Source: an uncultured Anaerolineae bacterium
GTDB lineage: Bacteria > Chloroflexota > Anaerolineae > Anaerolineales > Villigracilaceae
Direction of reading: 5' to 3'
NCBI GenBank assembly: GCA_937120535.1
Contig: CAKZJX010000086.1
Span: 1 to 55,267 of the forward strand
Length of the DNA stretch: 55,267 nt
Numbering within the stretch: position 1 is the stretch's first letter; every line of letters starts with the position of its first letter. The position numbers were made by a program, and so were the translations under genes. This document shows positions 15,624-24,129 of this stretch, in pieces. The notes below the pieces were generated by a model. That model was not told where the DNA came from. It worked only from the letters and a program-made list of their open reading frames with translations, and made no database searches.

Positions 15624-16070
15624 ATGAAACCGCGCACTAAGGCTCGTTCGTTGGCCTTGCAAGTTCTCTACGAAGTCGACCTGGTCGATCATCCCCCTGC
15701 TGAGGTCTTTCGTGCCCGACTGGAAGAAACGCCGTTGAGCGACGACCTGGCCGAATTTGCACGTCGCATTATCTTTGGCGTCTTGCCTCTAGTGCAGCAG
15801 CTAGACGAGGCGATCTCCCACTATGCTCCTGAATGGCCATTTGATCAAATTGCTGCCATCGATCGCAACATCCTGCGCATGGCTGTTTGGGAGTTTGCTG
15901 TTCAAGGCGAGACGCCCCTCAAAGTGGCCATCAACGAGGCCGTGGAACTGGCGAAGCACTTTGGCTCCGAAAGTTCACCCCGTTTTGTCAACGGCGTGTT
16001 GGGTAACTTAGCTGAACACGCTCAAGTCCTCCGTCAGCGATTTCGCGTCCTAGAGAAACAGGAGCAGTAA
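15624..16070 (+). CDS. nusB: Transcription antitermination factor NusB
   Basis: This 148-residue helical protein pairs with S10 (NusE) to bind boxA RNA in rRNA antitermination. Signatures are KARSLALQVLYEVDLVDHPP at the start, IDRNILRMAVWEFAVQGETPLKVAINEAVELAKHFG and SPRFVNGVLGNLAEH. It starts five bases after the Asp23 gene and ends one base before the next start, so the genes form one operon. Confidence 0.95.
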   Translation: MKPRTKARSLALQVLYEVDLVDHPPAEVFRARLEETPLSDDLAEFARRIIFGVLPLVQQLDEAISHYAPEWPFDQIAAIDRNILRMAVWEFAVQGETPLKVAINEAVELAKHFGSESSPRFVNGVLGNLAEHAQVLRQRFRVLEKQEQ

Positions 16071-16071
16071 A

Positions 16072-16665
16072 ATGGAGTTTTTAGGAGTTGGCCCTGCTGA
16101 ATTTCTTTTCTTTTTGGTGATCCTCTTGATCGTCTTGGGACCCAAAGACCTGGCCAAAGCCGGCCGTACTATCGGTCGCTGGTTGAACGCCTTTGTGCGC
16201 TCAGACACCTGGCGGACCCTGATCGAGACCTCGAGGCAAGTGCGTCAACTTCCCTATCAACTGATGCGGGAAGCCAATCTCGAGGAAGATGGGGCCTCGA
16301 TGGGCCCAATCGCCCCCCCGAGCGCTTTCGCTTCTCCGAATTCGCCGCCTCCGACTCACCCAATGCCTGCCCAAGTCGCCCCGAGCGCTTCTGCCGCCCC
16401 GAAGGTAGGCGTCTATCCGCTCAAGCCGGTTGTCCAGCCTGACGCTTCGCCCCTGCCGGCCCAGGCCGTCCCGAATTTCGACGATTCGGTTGATCCCCTT
16501 GGATCAACGTCCACTAACTCGACGGATTCTACCCCTCATAAGATCAAGCCCTATCCCGTCAGACGGTGGAATGTGCAGGCTAAAGCTTCCTCAGAAGATA
16601 TGCCATCTTCTGAACCGTCGGATACCGAGTCGCATCCCAATCGGTTCACCTTCCTCTCTTCCTAA
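16072..16665 (+). CDS. Sec-independent translocase protein TatA/TatB
   Basis: The N-terminus is diagnostic: MEFLGVGPAEFLFFLVILLI forms the membrane helix, followed by the hinge VLGPKDLAKAGRTIGRWLNAF and an amphipathic helix. The remaining 120 or so residues are low-complexity Pro/Ser/Ala-rich, as in many TatB tails. The phenylalanine-glycine hinge of TatA is LGPKDL here, which is closer to TatB. At 197 residues it is long. It starts one base after nusB and precedes tatC, with which it forms the twin-arginine export system. Confidence 0.88.
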   Translation: MEFLGVGPAEFLFFLVILLIVLGPKDLAKAGRTIGRWLNAFVRSDTWRTLIETSRQVRQLPYQLMREANLEEDGASMGPIAPPSAFASPNSPPPTHPMPAQVAPSASAAPKVGVYPLKPVVQPDASPLPAQAVPNFDDSVDPLGSTSTNSTDSTPHKIKPYPVRRWNVQAKASSEDMPSSEPSDTESHPNRFTFLSS

Positions 16666-16701
16666 GCTTGGTTACCTTGCTTTAATCCGTCCACTTTGGG
16701 T

Positions 16702-17673
16702 ATGCCTATTATGCGCCCTCGCCAGCACCGCTTGCTCGCCCCCCTGCGCGCGCTGTGGTGGCTGATCACGTGGCCCTATCGGTTGCTGACCCAGGCCATT
16801 GCCTTTCTCAAACAAGAGCCGGATGAGCGTTCGATCAGCGATCTCGTGGTCAACCTGAGCGAGAAGAGCGAGGTGCGCATGGATCTGCTCCAACATCTCG
16901 AGGTCCTGCGCCGGCACCTCTTCCGCGCTGTGATCTGGCTGGCCTTGGGCGTGAGCGTGGGCGTCATCTTCAGCCAACCCATCCTCGACTTCTTGGCTCG
17001 GCCGGTGGGAGGGGTTGAGCAACTGCGAGCGATCGACGTCACCGAGCCGATCGGCGTCTTCATGCGGGTGGCGCTGCTGGCGGGCATCGCCCTGGCCTTC
17101 TTGCCCATCCTGTTTGAATTCTGGCTGTTTGCTGCTCCCGGCCTGCGCCCAGCCGAAAAAGCGTGGAGCCTGATCGCCATCCCGTTTGCCTCGGCGCTCT
17201 TTGTGGTAGGGATGGCCTTTGCCTACTACGTGCTGTTGCCCAATGGTTTGCCCCTGCTCCTCAATGTGGCCGGCATTCCTGTGGAGCTGCGGCCCTCCTC
17301 TTACTTTCGCTTCGTTACCGGCTTGATGTTCTGGATGGGCGTAGCGTTTGAGTTTCCAATCCTGATTGTCATCCTGACCGTGATGCGCCTGGTGCGGCCG
17401 CAAAGTTTGATGGAACACGCCCGCCTGGCGGTTGTGATCTTTGCCGGCTTGGCGGCCATTATCACCCCCACCGTGGATCCAGTGAACATGGCCCTGGTCT
17501 GGCTCCCCACGGTCGGTCTATACTTCTTGAGCATCGGCCTGAGCTACTTAGTGGTCTTTTTGCGTGATCGCTCTATCCGCGCCCAGACCACCCCAGCTTC
17601 TAGTGGGCAGGAGGCAGGGGCTGAAATGCCCGCTGCAGATGCTCTCTCCGACGACGCTCCCACGCCGGCCTGA
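16702..17673 (+). CDS. tatC: Sec-independent protein translocase protein TatC
   Basis: TatC recognises twin-arginine signal peptides and forms the core of the translocase. The family start MDLLQHLEVLRRHLFRAVIW appears only at about residue 56, so the protein has a cytosolic N-terminal extension. Six membrane helices follow, with FEFWLFAAPGLRPAEKAW, FRFVTGLMFWMGVAFEFPIL and AAIITPTVDPVNMALVWLP, which are conserved in TatC. Starts at TTG 16696, ATG 16702 or ATG 16711 are all possible; no good ribosome-binding site decides. The tail is Ala/Pro-rich. Confidence 0.92.
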   Translation: MPIMRPRQHRLLAPLRALWWLITWPYRLLTQAIAFLKQEPDERSISDLVVNLSEKSEVRMDLLQHLEVLRRHLFRAVIWLALGVSVGVIFSQPILDFLARPVGGVEQLRAIDVTEPIGVFMRVALLAGIALAFLPILFEFWLFAAPGLRPAEKAWSLIAIPFASALFVVGMAFAYYVLLPNGLPLLLNVAGIPVELRPSSYFRFVTGLMFWMGVAFEFPILIVILTVMRLVRPQSLMEHARLAVVIFAGLAAIITPTVDPVNMALVWLPTVGLYFLSIGLSYLVVFLRDRSIRAQTTPASSGQEAGAEMPAADALSDDAPTPA

Positions 17674-17713
17674 AAGGTTCCACTCGGATCGCTTTCATCA
17701 CAGGAGGAGAACG

Positions 17714-20206
17714 ATGAAATCGTCCCTTGCGCGCTCTTTGCTGCCGGCCCTAATTGTGCTCTGGCTGGCCAGCCTAGCTTGCAGCTTTAGCCTCTTTGAG
17801 TGGCCCAACTGGGTCCAATTCACGCCGGAACCGCCCACTCCCGTCCTACCCACCCCCACGCCTCATCCACTCGCCCAGCTGACAGTGCGCGTTGTGCTGC
17901 CGGCTCCCCTGCCAGCCGGGGAGACGCTGGCCCTACGCCTGCTCGACGAGGTCACTGGCCTGCCCTACCATTACACCGACATCCCCCTAACGCCCCACAA
18001 TCTCCAGACCTATACGGCCACCCTTTCTCTGCCAATTCAATCCGTCGTCCGCTATCGCTACGTGCGCCTTGGCGCTACTGGGCGCGAGGAGAACGATGTC
18101 TTCAATCGTCCGATCCGCTACCGCTTGTATCACGTCCTTGGGCCGGCCGAGATCGAGGATCATATTACCGCCTGGTCCGATCAACCCTTCACTGGGCCGA
18201 CCGGTAGCCTGCAAGGTGTGGCCCTGAATGCCGAGAACGGTGCTCCCATCCCCAATCTGCTGGTCTCAGTAGCTGGCATGCAGACCCTGACTGATTCGGG
18301 CGGCCGCTTCTTCTTCCCTGCTCTGCCGGTAGGCACCCACCTTGTGGTCGGCTACGCCCTGGACGGGGGCTATACCACCTTTCAACAAGCTGCGGTTGTC
18401 GCCGAAGACCTGATCACGCCGGTGGAGATCCGCGTTCGTCCAACGGTCTTCGTGCCGGTGGTCTTCACGGTCCACGTTCCAGCCAACATTGTGCCCGGCG
18501 CGCCGCTCTATCTAGCCGGCAATCTCCTACAACTGGGCAACGCCTTTGCTGATTTGCGGGGTGGGATGGGCGTGGTTGCTAATCGCCTGCCGCGCCTCAA
18601 TTGGGTCGCCGAACGCATCTACAGCACGACCCTTTCCCTGCCTGTCGGCGCCGACATTCGCTATAAGTACACCCTGGGCGATGGCTACTGGAACGCTGAA
18701 CAGCAAGCCGACGGCGGCTTTCTGACTCGGCAGTTGATTGTTCCTCCCAACGGAGCCATGATCGAGGACATAGTTGCGACCTGGCAATCGGGCTCATGGG
18801 CCCCGATAAACTTTGAAGTGAAGGCGCCTCCAGAAACCCCAGCCGGCGATGTGATCTATATCCAATTTGCCGCCTTGGGGTGGAGCGAACCGATCCCGAT
18901 GTGGGCGGTGGGCAACCACGTTTGGCGTTACCGCCTATATGGCCCTTTCCCCAAGCGCCTGCTAGATTATCGCTATTGCCGCAACGGTCAATGTGGCGTG
19001 GCTGATGACGTCGCTACCGCCGGCAACCCGCAGATCGGCCGCCAGATCGGGGTCGTTCTCACTCCTCAAGATCTGCGCGATGGCGTCAGTCGTTGGATAT
19101 GGTGGGAGAGCAGCACCTCTACTCTGGTGGGCAGCAATGTGATCCCGCGCGGCGCCAACTTCATGGCGGGCGTCGAATTCCAAGCGGCGTTCCATCCTAA
19201 CTGGCTGGCCTTCATGCCTCAGGCCATGCAAAACCTACAGGCCATTGGCGCCAACTGGGTGGTGCTCACCCCCACTTGGACCTACGAGTCGATCCAGCCG
19301 ATCCACTTCGGCGTTCGACCAGGCCCCGATCCGCTCTGGGCTGACCTGACGAACATGATCGCCCAAGCCCGCGCTCACAACCTGAACGTGGCCCTATTCC
19401 CCCAGCCGCGCTTTCCCGGGGCCGCGGCCGATTTCTGGCGGAGTGCGCTGCGCACCCCACTCTGGTGGCAGAGTTGGTTCGATGCCTATCATCGCTTTGC
19501 CGTGCACCACGCCGACCTGGCGACCCAGGCCGGGGCACAAGCCCTGATCTTGGGCGGGGATTGGCTTGGGCCGGCCCTGCCCAATGGCAAACTGAGCGAT
19601 GGTAGCCCTGCCGGCGTCCCCGACGATGCCGAGATCCGCTGGCTGGCCATCTTGAACGACGTGCGCGCTCACTTCCAGGGAGGCCCTGTCCTGTGGGCCT
19701 TGCCTTACACGCCGCCTGATCTGACCCTGCCATCCTTCCTGACCCAGACCGATGGCGTGTATCTGCTGATCTCTGGTCACTTGAGCGATGCCTCACAGCC
19801 CACCAAGGCCGATCTAGAAACGTCGGCGGCGTCGATCTTGGATAGCACCGTCCAGCCCCTACAATCATTGCTGGGCAAACCGGTCTACCTGGCCTTTGCC
19901 TATCCAGCGGTGAACGGCGGCGGAGCGACCTGCCTGCCGGCCCACCAGGCCTCCTGCCTGGATTGGACCGCCCTCAACCAACCCACCTCCGACCGACCTG
20001 AATTGAGCCTGAACCTACAACTACAAGCCGACATCTACGAGACCCTGCTGGCAGCGGTGAATACTCGCCCCTGGGTGAGCGGCGTGGTCAGCCGTGGCTA
20101 CTATCCGCCCGCCCTACTGCGCGACAAATCGGCTTCCATCCACGGCAAACCGGCGGCCGATGTGCTGTGGTACTGGTATCCTCGCTTCCTCAACCCCCAA
20201 CCCTGA
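17714..20206 (+). CDS. Carbohydrate-active lipoprotein with starch-binding-like domains and a TIM-barrel
   Basis: The 830-residue product starts MKSSLARSLLPALIVLWLAS and then LACSFSLF, an N-terminal signal with a likely but imperfect lipid-attachment cysteine (Cys24), then a Pro/Thr linker. Next come a beta domain (about 55-165), a carboxypeptidase-regulatory-like beta sandwich (GSLQGVALNAENGAPIPNLLVSV, 165-250), a CBM20-like domain (VPGAPLYLAGNLLQLGNAF...DIRYKYTLGDGYWNAE, 255-375) and another beta domain (380-470). The last 355 residues look like a glycoside hydrolase barrel of the GH113-like kind (LQAIGANWVVLTPTWTYES, ARAHNLNVALFPQPRF). AGGAGGAGAACG precedes ATG 17714. The catalytic residues and substrate are not clear. 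Confidence 0.7.
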   Translation: MKSSLARSLLPALIVLWLASLACSFSLFEWPNWVQFTPEPPTPVLPTPTPHPLAQLTVRVVLPAPLPAGETLALRLLDEVTGLPYHYTDIPLTPHNLQTYTATLSLPIQSVVRYRYVRLGATGREENDVFNRPIRYRLYHVLGPAEIEDHITAWSDQPFTGPTGSLQGVALNAENGAPIPNLLVSVAGMQTLTDSGGRFFFPALPVGTHLVVGYALDGGYTTFQQAAVVAEDLITPVEIRVRPTVFVPVVFTVHVPANIVPGAPLYLAGNLLQLGNAFADLRGGMGVVANRLPRLNWVAERIYSTTLSLPVGADIRYKYTLGDGYWNAEQQADGGFLTRQLIVPPNGAMIEDIVATWQSGSWAPINFEVKAPPETPAGDVIYIQFAALGWSEPIPMWAVGNHVWRYRLYGPFPKRLLDYRYCRNGQCGVADDVATAGNPQIGRQIGVVLTPQDLRDGVSRWIWWESSTSTLVGSNVIPRGANFMAGVEFQAAFHPNWLAFMPQAMQNLQAIGANWVVLTPTWTYESIQPIHFGVRPGPDPLWADLTNMIAQARAHNLNVALFPQPRFPGAAADFWRSALRTPLWWQSWFDAYHRFAVHHADLATQAGAQALILGGDWLGPALPNGKLSDGSPAGVPDDAEIRWLAILNDVRAHFQGGPVLWALPYTPPDLTLPSFLTQTDGVYLLISGHLSDASQPTKADLETSAASILDSTVQPLQSLLGKPVYLAFAYPAVNGGGATCLPAHQASCLDWTALNQPTSDRPELSLNLQLQADIYETLLAAVNTRPWVSGVVSRGYYPPALLRDKSASIHGKPAADVLWYWYPRFLNPQP

Positions 20207-20277
20207 TCCTGAGCTTTCCTAGGCATTTTGCCCCATCCTTATCATCCCATTCCACGAACGAAGAAGGAGATTGTCTA

Positions 20278-22845
20278 ATGAGCAAATCCATTCTGATACG
20301 ACTGGCGATAGGTCTGGTCGTCCTGGCGGTGCTCTTTGTGGGTGGTGTGTTGTTTTACTTTAGGTACTATCTGCCCAATCGGGTTGCACCGCGGTCGTTC
20401 CCACAGATCGATGGCGAGCTGCAAGTGGCCGGCCTCAAGGCGCCGGTGGACATCTACCGCGATCGCATGGGCATTCCCCACATCTACGCCAGCAACATGT
20501 ACGACCTGTTCTTTGCTCAGGGATACGTCCACGCTCAGGATCGCTTCTGGCAGATGGACTTCTGGCGTCATGTGGGTTCGGGCCGGCTCTCCGAAATGCT
20601 CGGCGAAGGCGCGGTGAAGACCGATATGTTCTTGCGCACCCTGGGTTGGCGTCACGTGGCCGAGCAGGAATACAACCTGCTGAGCGACGAAGCGCGGCTC
20701 ATCGTGCACGCCTATGCCGACGGCGTGAACGCTTACATCAAGGACCGTCGTCCTGATGAAATTAGCCTGGAATACGCTGTGTTGCGTCTGATAAACCCCA
20801 ACTACCTCATCGAACCCTGGACGCCCATCCACAGCCTGACCTGGGGCAAGGCTATGGCCTGGGACCTGGGGGGCAACCTGGAGGCGGAGATCGAACGCGC
20901 CATCCTGCTCAAGACGCTCACCCCCCAGCAAGTAGCTGAGCTCTTCCCCGACTATCCGCCGGAACATCCGGTCATCGTCCCCCAGATCGGGGAAAACGTG
21001 CAGCAAGCCCCGCCGACCGCCGGCACACTGGGCCTGGCGTTTGACCTCTCTCAGGTCGATCTGAAGCCGGTGCGGGAGAACCTGGCCCGGCTGGATTCGG
21101 TTCTCGGCCCCCGACGACTCGGAATCGGTTCCAATAGCTGGGCCGTCGCCGGCTGGCGCACTGTGACCGGCAAACCTTTCTTGGCCAACGACATGCACCT
21201 GGGGGCTCAGATGCCGTCCATCTGGTATCAAATTGCGCTGCATTGCAAGCCCAAGTCGGAGGCTTGTTCCTTCGATGTGACCGGCTTCTCGTTTGCCGGC
21301 GTGCCGGGCGTGATCGCCGGCCACAACGACCGCATCGCTTGGGGCTTCACCAACCTAGGGCCAGACGTGCAGGATTTGTTCATCGAAAAAATCAATCCCG
21401 ATAATCCCAATCAATACGAGGTCAATGGTCAGTGGGTGGACTTTGAAACCCGCGAGGAGACGATCCTGGTGGCCGGCGGCAAACCGGTAACGTTTACCGT
21501 CCGTATCTCGCGCCACGGCCCGATCCTCTCCGACACCTTTGGCCTGCTCAAGGACGAGGTGGAACCCGAAGCCAAGGCCACTCCTTTCAAAGATCGGGTC
21601 GGGATTGATCTTCCTACGCCATATGCCATCGCCCTCTCCTGGACAGCGCTGACGCCCAACTCACCCTTTGATGCACTGTGGGGCTTTAACCGTGCCCAGA
21701 ACTGGCAAGAATTCCGCGAAGCGGCTCGCCAGTGGTCAGTGCCGGCCCAAAACCTGCTCTACGCTGACGTAGACGGCAACATCGGCTACCAGATGCCGGG
21801 CGTCATCCCCATCCGCAAACAAGGTGACGGCACTCTCCCTGTCCCCGGCTGGACCGGCGAATACGACTGGGTGGGCTTCATCCCCTTTGATGAGATGCCC
21901 TATCTGTTCAACCCGGCTTCCGGCTACATCGTCACTGCCAACAACCAAGCCCATCCGCGCCAGTATCCCTATCTAGTAACCAAGGACTGGGATCACGGCC
22001 ATCGCGCCGCCCGCATCGTGGAGATGATCGAAAACGCCCCAGGCAAAATCGACGTTGCCTACTTGCAGGCCATGCACGCCGACTCGAAGAACCCGATTGC
22101 GGCGGTCTTGGTGCCAGTGCTCCTCTCCATGCCGATGAACAGCGATCTGGCTGCGGTGCGCGATCAGGTCTTTTCTGGCTGGGACTATCAGCAAACTGCC
22201 GATTCCCAAGCTGCTACAGTCTTTGAATGGTTCTGGTGGTATTTGCTTCAGGATACGTTCCGAGACGATCTGCCCGAAGACTACCTTCCCACGGGCGGTT
22301 CGCGCTGGTATCTGGTGATTCAGCGCCTGCTTGAGCAACCCAACTCGCCTTGGTGGGATGACCGTAAAACCGAACAGGTGGTCGAGAACGCTCAAGACAT
22401 CCTGCGCCGAGCCTTTGAAAAGACGGTGCGCGATCTGCGCAAGGAATATGGCAACGATCCGTCGCGCTGGCCCCACTGGGGAAAGATACACACCGTGACC
22501 TTCGAAAACCCATCGCTGGGTCGCTCCGGGATTGGGCTGATCGAGGACCTGTTCAACCGCGGCCCCTTTGAGACCGGCGGCGGCACCGACATCGTCAACG
22601 CCACCGGGTGGAAGGTGGGCGATTCGTTTCGCGTGAACTGGCTGCCTTCAGAGCGCGCGATTATCGACCTGAGCAACCTGGATGCCTCGTTGGCCATTCA
22701 TACCACCGGTCAATCCGGTCACGCTTACCATCCCCACTACATTGACATGGCACCTCTCTGGGCCGCTGTCCAATACGCCCCGATGTGGTGGGAGCAGGAA
22801 TCGGTGATCGCCAACGCCGAGGGGCACCTGCGATTGGTTCCGTGA
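20278..22845 (+). CDS. Penicillin acylase family protein (Ntn hydrolase)
   Basis: An 855-residue precursor. Residues 5-28 form a membrane/signal helix. The alpha part contains VDIYRDRMGIPHIYASNMYD and FAQGYVHAQDRFWQMDFWRH, both typical of the family. The processing point precedes Ser285 in IGSNSWAVAG, the catalytic N-terminal serine after self-cleavage; FLANDMHLG, GFSFAGVPGVIAGHNDRIAWGFTN and VTANNQAHP follow. Relatives cleave amide bonds in penicillins, acyl-homoserine lactones or other N-acyl compounds, so the true substrate is open. GAAGGAGATTGTCTA precedes ATG 20278. A terminator follows. Confidence 0.9.
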   Translation: MSKSILIRLAIGLVVLAVLFVGGVLFYFRYYLPNRVAPRSFPQIDGELQVAGLKAPVDIYRDRMGIPHIYASNMYDLFFAQGYVHAQDRFWQMDFWRHVGSGRLSEMLGEGAVKTDMFLRTLGWRHVAEQEYNLLSDEARLIVHAYADGVNAYIKDRRPDEISLEYAVLRLINPNYLIEPWTPIHSLTWGKAMAWDLGGNLEAEIERAILLKTLTPQQVAELFPDYPPEHPVIVPQIGENVQQAPPTAGTLGLAFDLSQVDLKPVRENLARLDSVLGPRRLGIGSNSWAVAGWRTVTGKPFLANDMHLGAQMPSIWYQIALHCKPKSEACSFDVTGFSFAGVPGVIAGHNDRIAWGFTNLGPDVQDLFIEKINPDNPNQYEVNGQWVDFETREETILVAGGKPVTFTVRISRHGPILSDTFGLLKDEVEPEAKATPFKDRVGIDLPTPYAIALSWTALTPNSPFDALWGFNRAQNWQEFREAARQWSVPAQNLLYADVDGNIGYQMPGVIPIRKQGDGTLPVPGWTGEYDWVGFIPFDEMPYLFNPASGYIVTANNQAHPRQYPYLVTKDWDHGHRAARIVEMIENAPGKIDVAYLQAMHADSKNPIAAVLVPVLLSMPMNSDLAAVRDQVFSGWDYQQTADSQAATVFEWFWWYLLQDTFRDDLPEDYLPTGGSRWYLVIQRLLEQPNSPWWDDRKTEQVVENAQDILRRAFEKTVRDLRKEYGNDPSRWPHWGKIHTVTFENPSLGRSGIGLIEDLFNRGPFETGGGTDIVNATGWKVGDSFRVNWLPSERAIIDLSNLDASLAIHTTGQSGHAYHPHYIDMAPLWAAVQYAPMWWEQESVIANAEGHLRLVP

Positions 22846-22869
22846 GTCCCCTTTGAGGTCCAGAAGAGA

Positions 22870-22903
22870 CTGGCTCTCGAAAGGCGAGGGAGCCGGTTTT
22901 TTT
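22870..22903 (+). terminator. Intrinsic terminator after the penicillin acylase gene
   Basis: CTGGCTCTC (22870-22878) pairs with GAGGGAGCCGG (about 22886-22896), allowing G-T pairs, followed by seven T at 22897-22903. It lies 25 bases past the stop codon. Confidence 0.85.
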
Positions 22904-22959
22904 GCGGGGCCAGGCATATAGGTTCCGGGAGGCGATTCGTCGTTCGTTTTCTCTCCCGG

Positions 22960-23940
22960 CTATAGCACCAGATGGGCGTATTTCTCGGCAAACAGGGCCG
23001 GCTGGCCGCCGGTGTGCCAGAATAGCACGATCTCATCCTTGCGGAAGAATCCCTTGCGGATCAGATCGATCAGCCCTGCTGCGGCGCGACCGGTGTATAC
23101 CGGATCGAGCAGTATCCCTTCGGTGCGTGCGAAAAGATGAATGGCTTCGCGCTCCGCTTCGGTCAGGACTCCATAGCCGGCGCGGCAGTACTGGTCGTTG
23201 GCAAGCACCTCGTCTGGCCCGATCTCGATCCGCTCTCCGATCAGCTCACTGGCCTGGGTTGCTAGTTTGGATACGGTCTGTTGCAACCACTCTACCGATT
23301 CGTCGATGCTGATCCCTAAGATGCGGCCCGAAAAGCCAAAGCGACGCCGGCCCAACGCCAGGCCGGCCTGCGTCCCGCCGGAGGACGAGGCGCATACGAT
23401 CCAATCGGGCCTGGCGGCGACGCCCTGAGCCGGCCACTGCTCGATCAATTCTTGCATGGCGAACACATATCCCAGGACGCCGGTCGGGCTAGAACCGCCG
23501 TAGGGGACCAAATAGGGCCGCCGTCCTTCTGACCGAGCGCGTGTCATCGTCTCCTGCAAGGCTTGTTCGCGATCGCGCCGATCGGGAACATAGATGACTT
23601 GGGCGCCGAACAGGCGATCGAGCAGCAGATTGGCCGAGGGGTGAGACGGTGGTTCGCCAGTGAGCACCAACGTGCAACCTAGGCCGAGGCGAGCGGCTAT
23701 AGCGGCCGTCTGACGGCAATGGTTGGATTGGATGGCGCCGGCCGTGACTACCAGGTCAGCGCCTTGCTCCACCGCCTCAGCCATCAGGAACTCCAACTTG
23801 CGGGTCTTATTCCCGCCCAAGGCCAGACCGGTCTGGTCATCGCGCTTAATGAACAGCTGCGGTCCGCCTAGCCTCTCCGACAGGCGGGACAAGGGCTCAA
23901 TCGGTGTGGGAAGATGGGCAAAAGGCAATCGAGGGAGCAT
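22960..23940 (-). CDS. PLP-dependent D-cysteine desulfhydrase / ACC deaminase family protein
   Basis: This 326-residue enzyme of fold type II starts MLPRLPFAHLPTPIEPLSRL. The PLP lysine lies in LALGGNKTRKLEFLMAEA. TAGAIQSNHCRQTAAIAARLG and YLVPYGGSSPTGVLGY are also family marks, and the end has DPVYTGRAAAGLIDLI and LFWHTGGQPALF. Members break D-cysteine to pyruvate, H2S and ammonia, or open the ring of aminocyclopropane carboxylate; the sequence does not settle which. GGCAGGAGAATACC precedes ATG 23940. A stem-loop, CCGGGAG/CTCCCGG at 22925-22959, lies just past its stop. Confidence 0.88.
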   Translation of the reverse strand: MLPRLPFAHLPTPIEPLSRLSERLGGPQLFIKRDDQTGLALGGNKTRKLEFLMAEAVEQGADLVVTAGAIQSNHCRQTAAIAARLGLGCTLVLTGEPPSHPSANLLLDRLFGAQVIYVPDRRDREQALQETMTRARSEGRRPYLVPYGGSSPTGVLGYVFAMQELIEQWPAQGVAARPDWIVCASSSGGTQAGLALGRRRFGFSGRILGISIDESVEWLQQTVSKLATQASELIGERIEIGPDEVLANDQYCRAGYGVLTEAEREAIHLFARTEGILLDPVYTGRAAAGLIDLIRKGFFRKDEIVLFWHTGGQPALFAEKYAHLVL

Positions 23941-24002
23941 GGTATTCTCCTGCCACAAAGGATGAATTCTTGAGGGATGTCTCATTATCTCATTTTCCCC
24001 CA

Positions 24003-24069
24003 CATTTGTGTCATCTGAATCGCCCGTGGCCCATCTGTATCATCCGTGTAATCTGTGGCCTATCTGTGA
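24003..24069. repeat. Degenerate ATCNGTGTNATCTG-type repeat
   Basis: Imperfect copies of a short unit follow one another: TGTGTCATCTGAATCGCCCG, TGGCCCATCTGTATCATCCG and TGTAATCTGTGGCCTATCTG. The spacing is roughly 20-30 bases. Similar 'ATCCGTGTAATCTGTGGC' strings are known to me as dispersed intergenic repeats in other bacteria. It lies just before the polA promoter. Confidence 0.5.
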
Positions 24070-24092
24070 CCAAACTGAGAAAGTGGTACAAT
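24065..24092 (+). promoter_or_regulatory. Promoter for polA
   Basis: TGTGAC (24065-24070), a 16-base spacer and TACAAT (24087-24092) with a TGG extension directly before it. It gives a leader of about 30 bases to ATG 24130. Confidence 0.6.
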
Positions 24093-24129
24093 ACGCTCAA
24101 ACTAACGCCTCATCTTTTCTTCTCAACCC

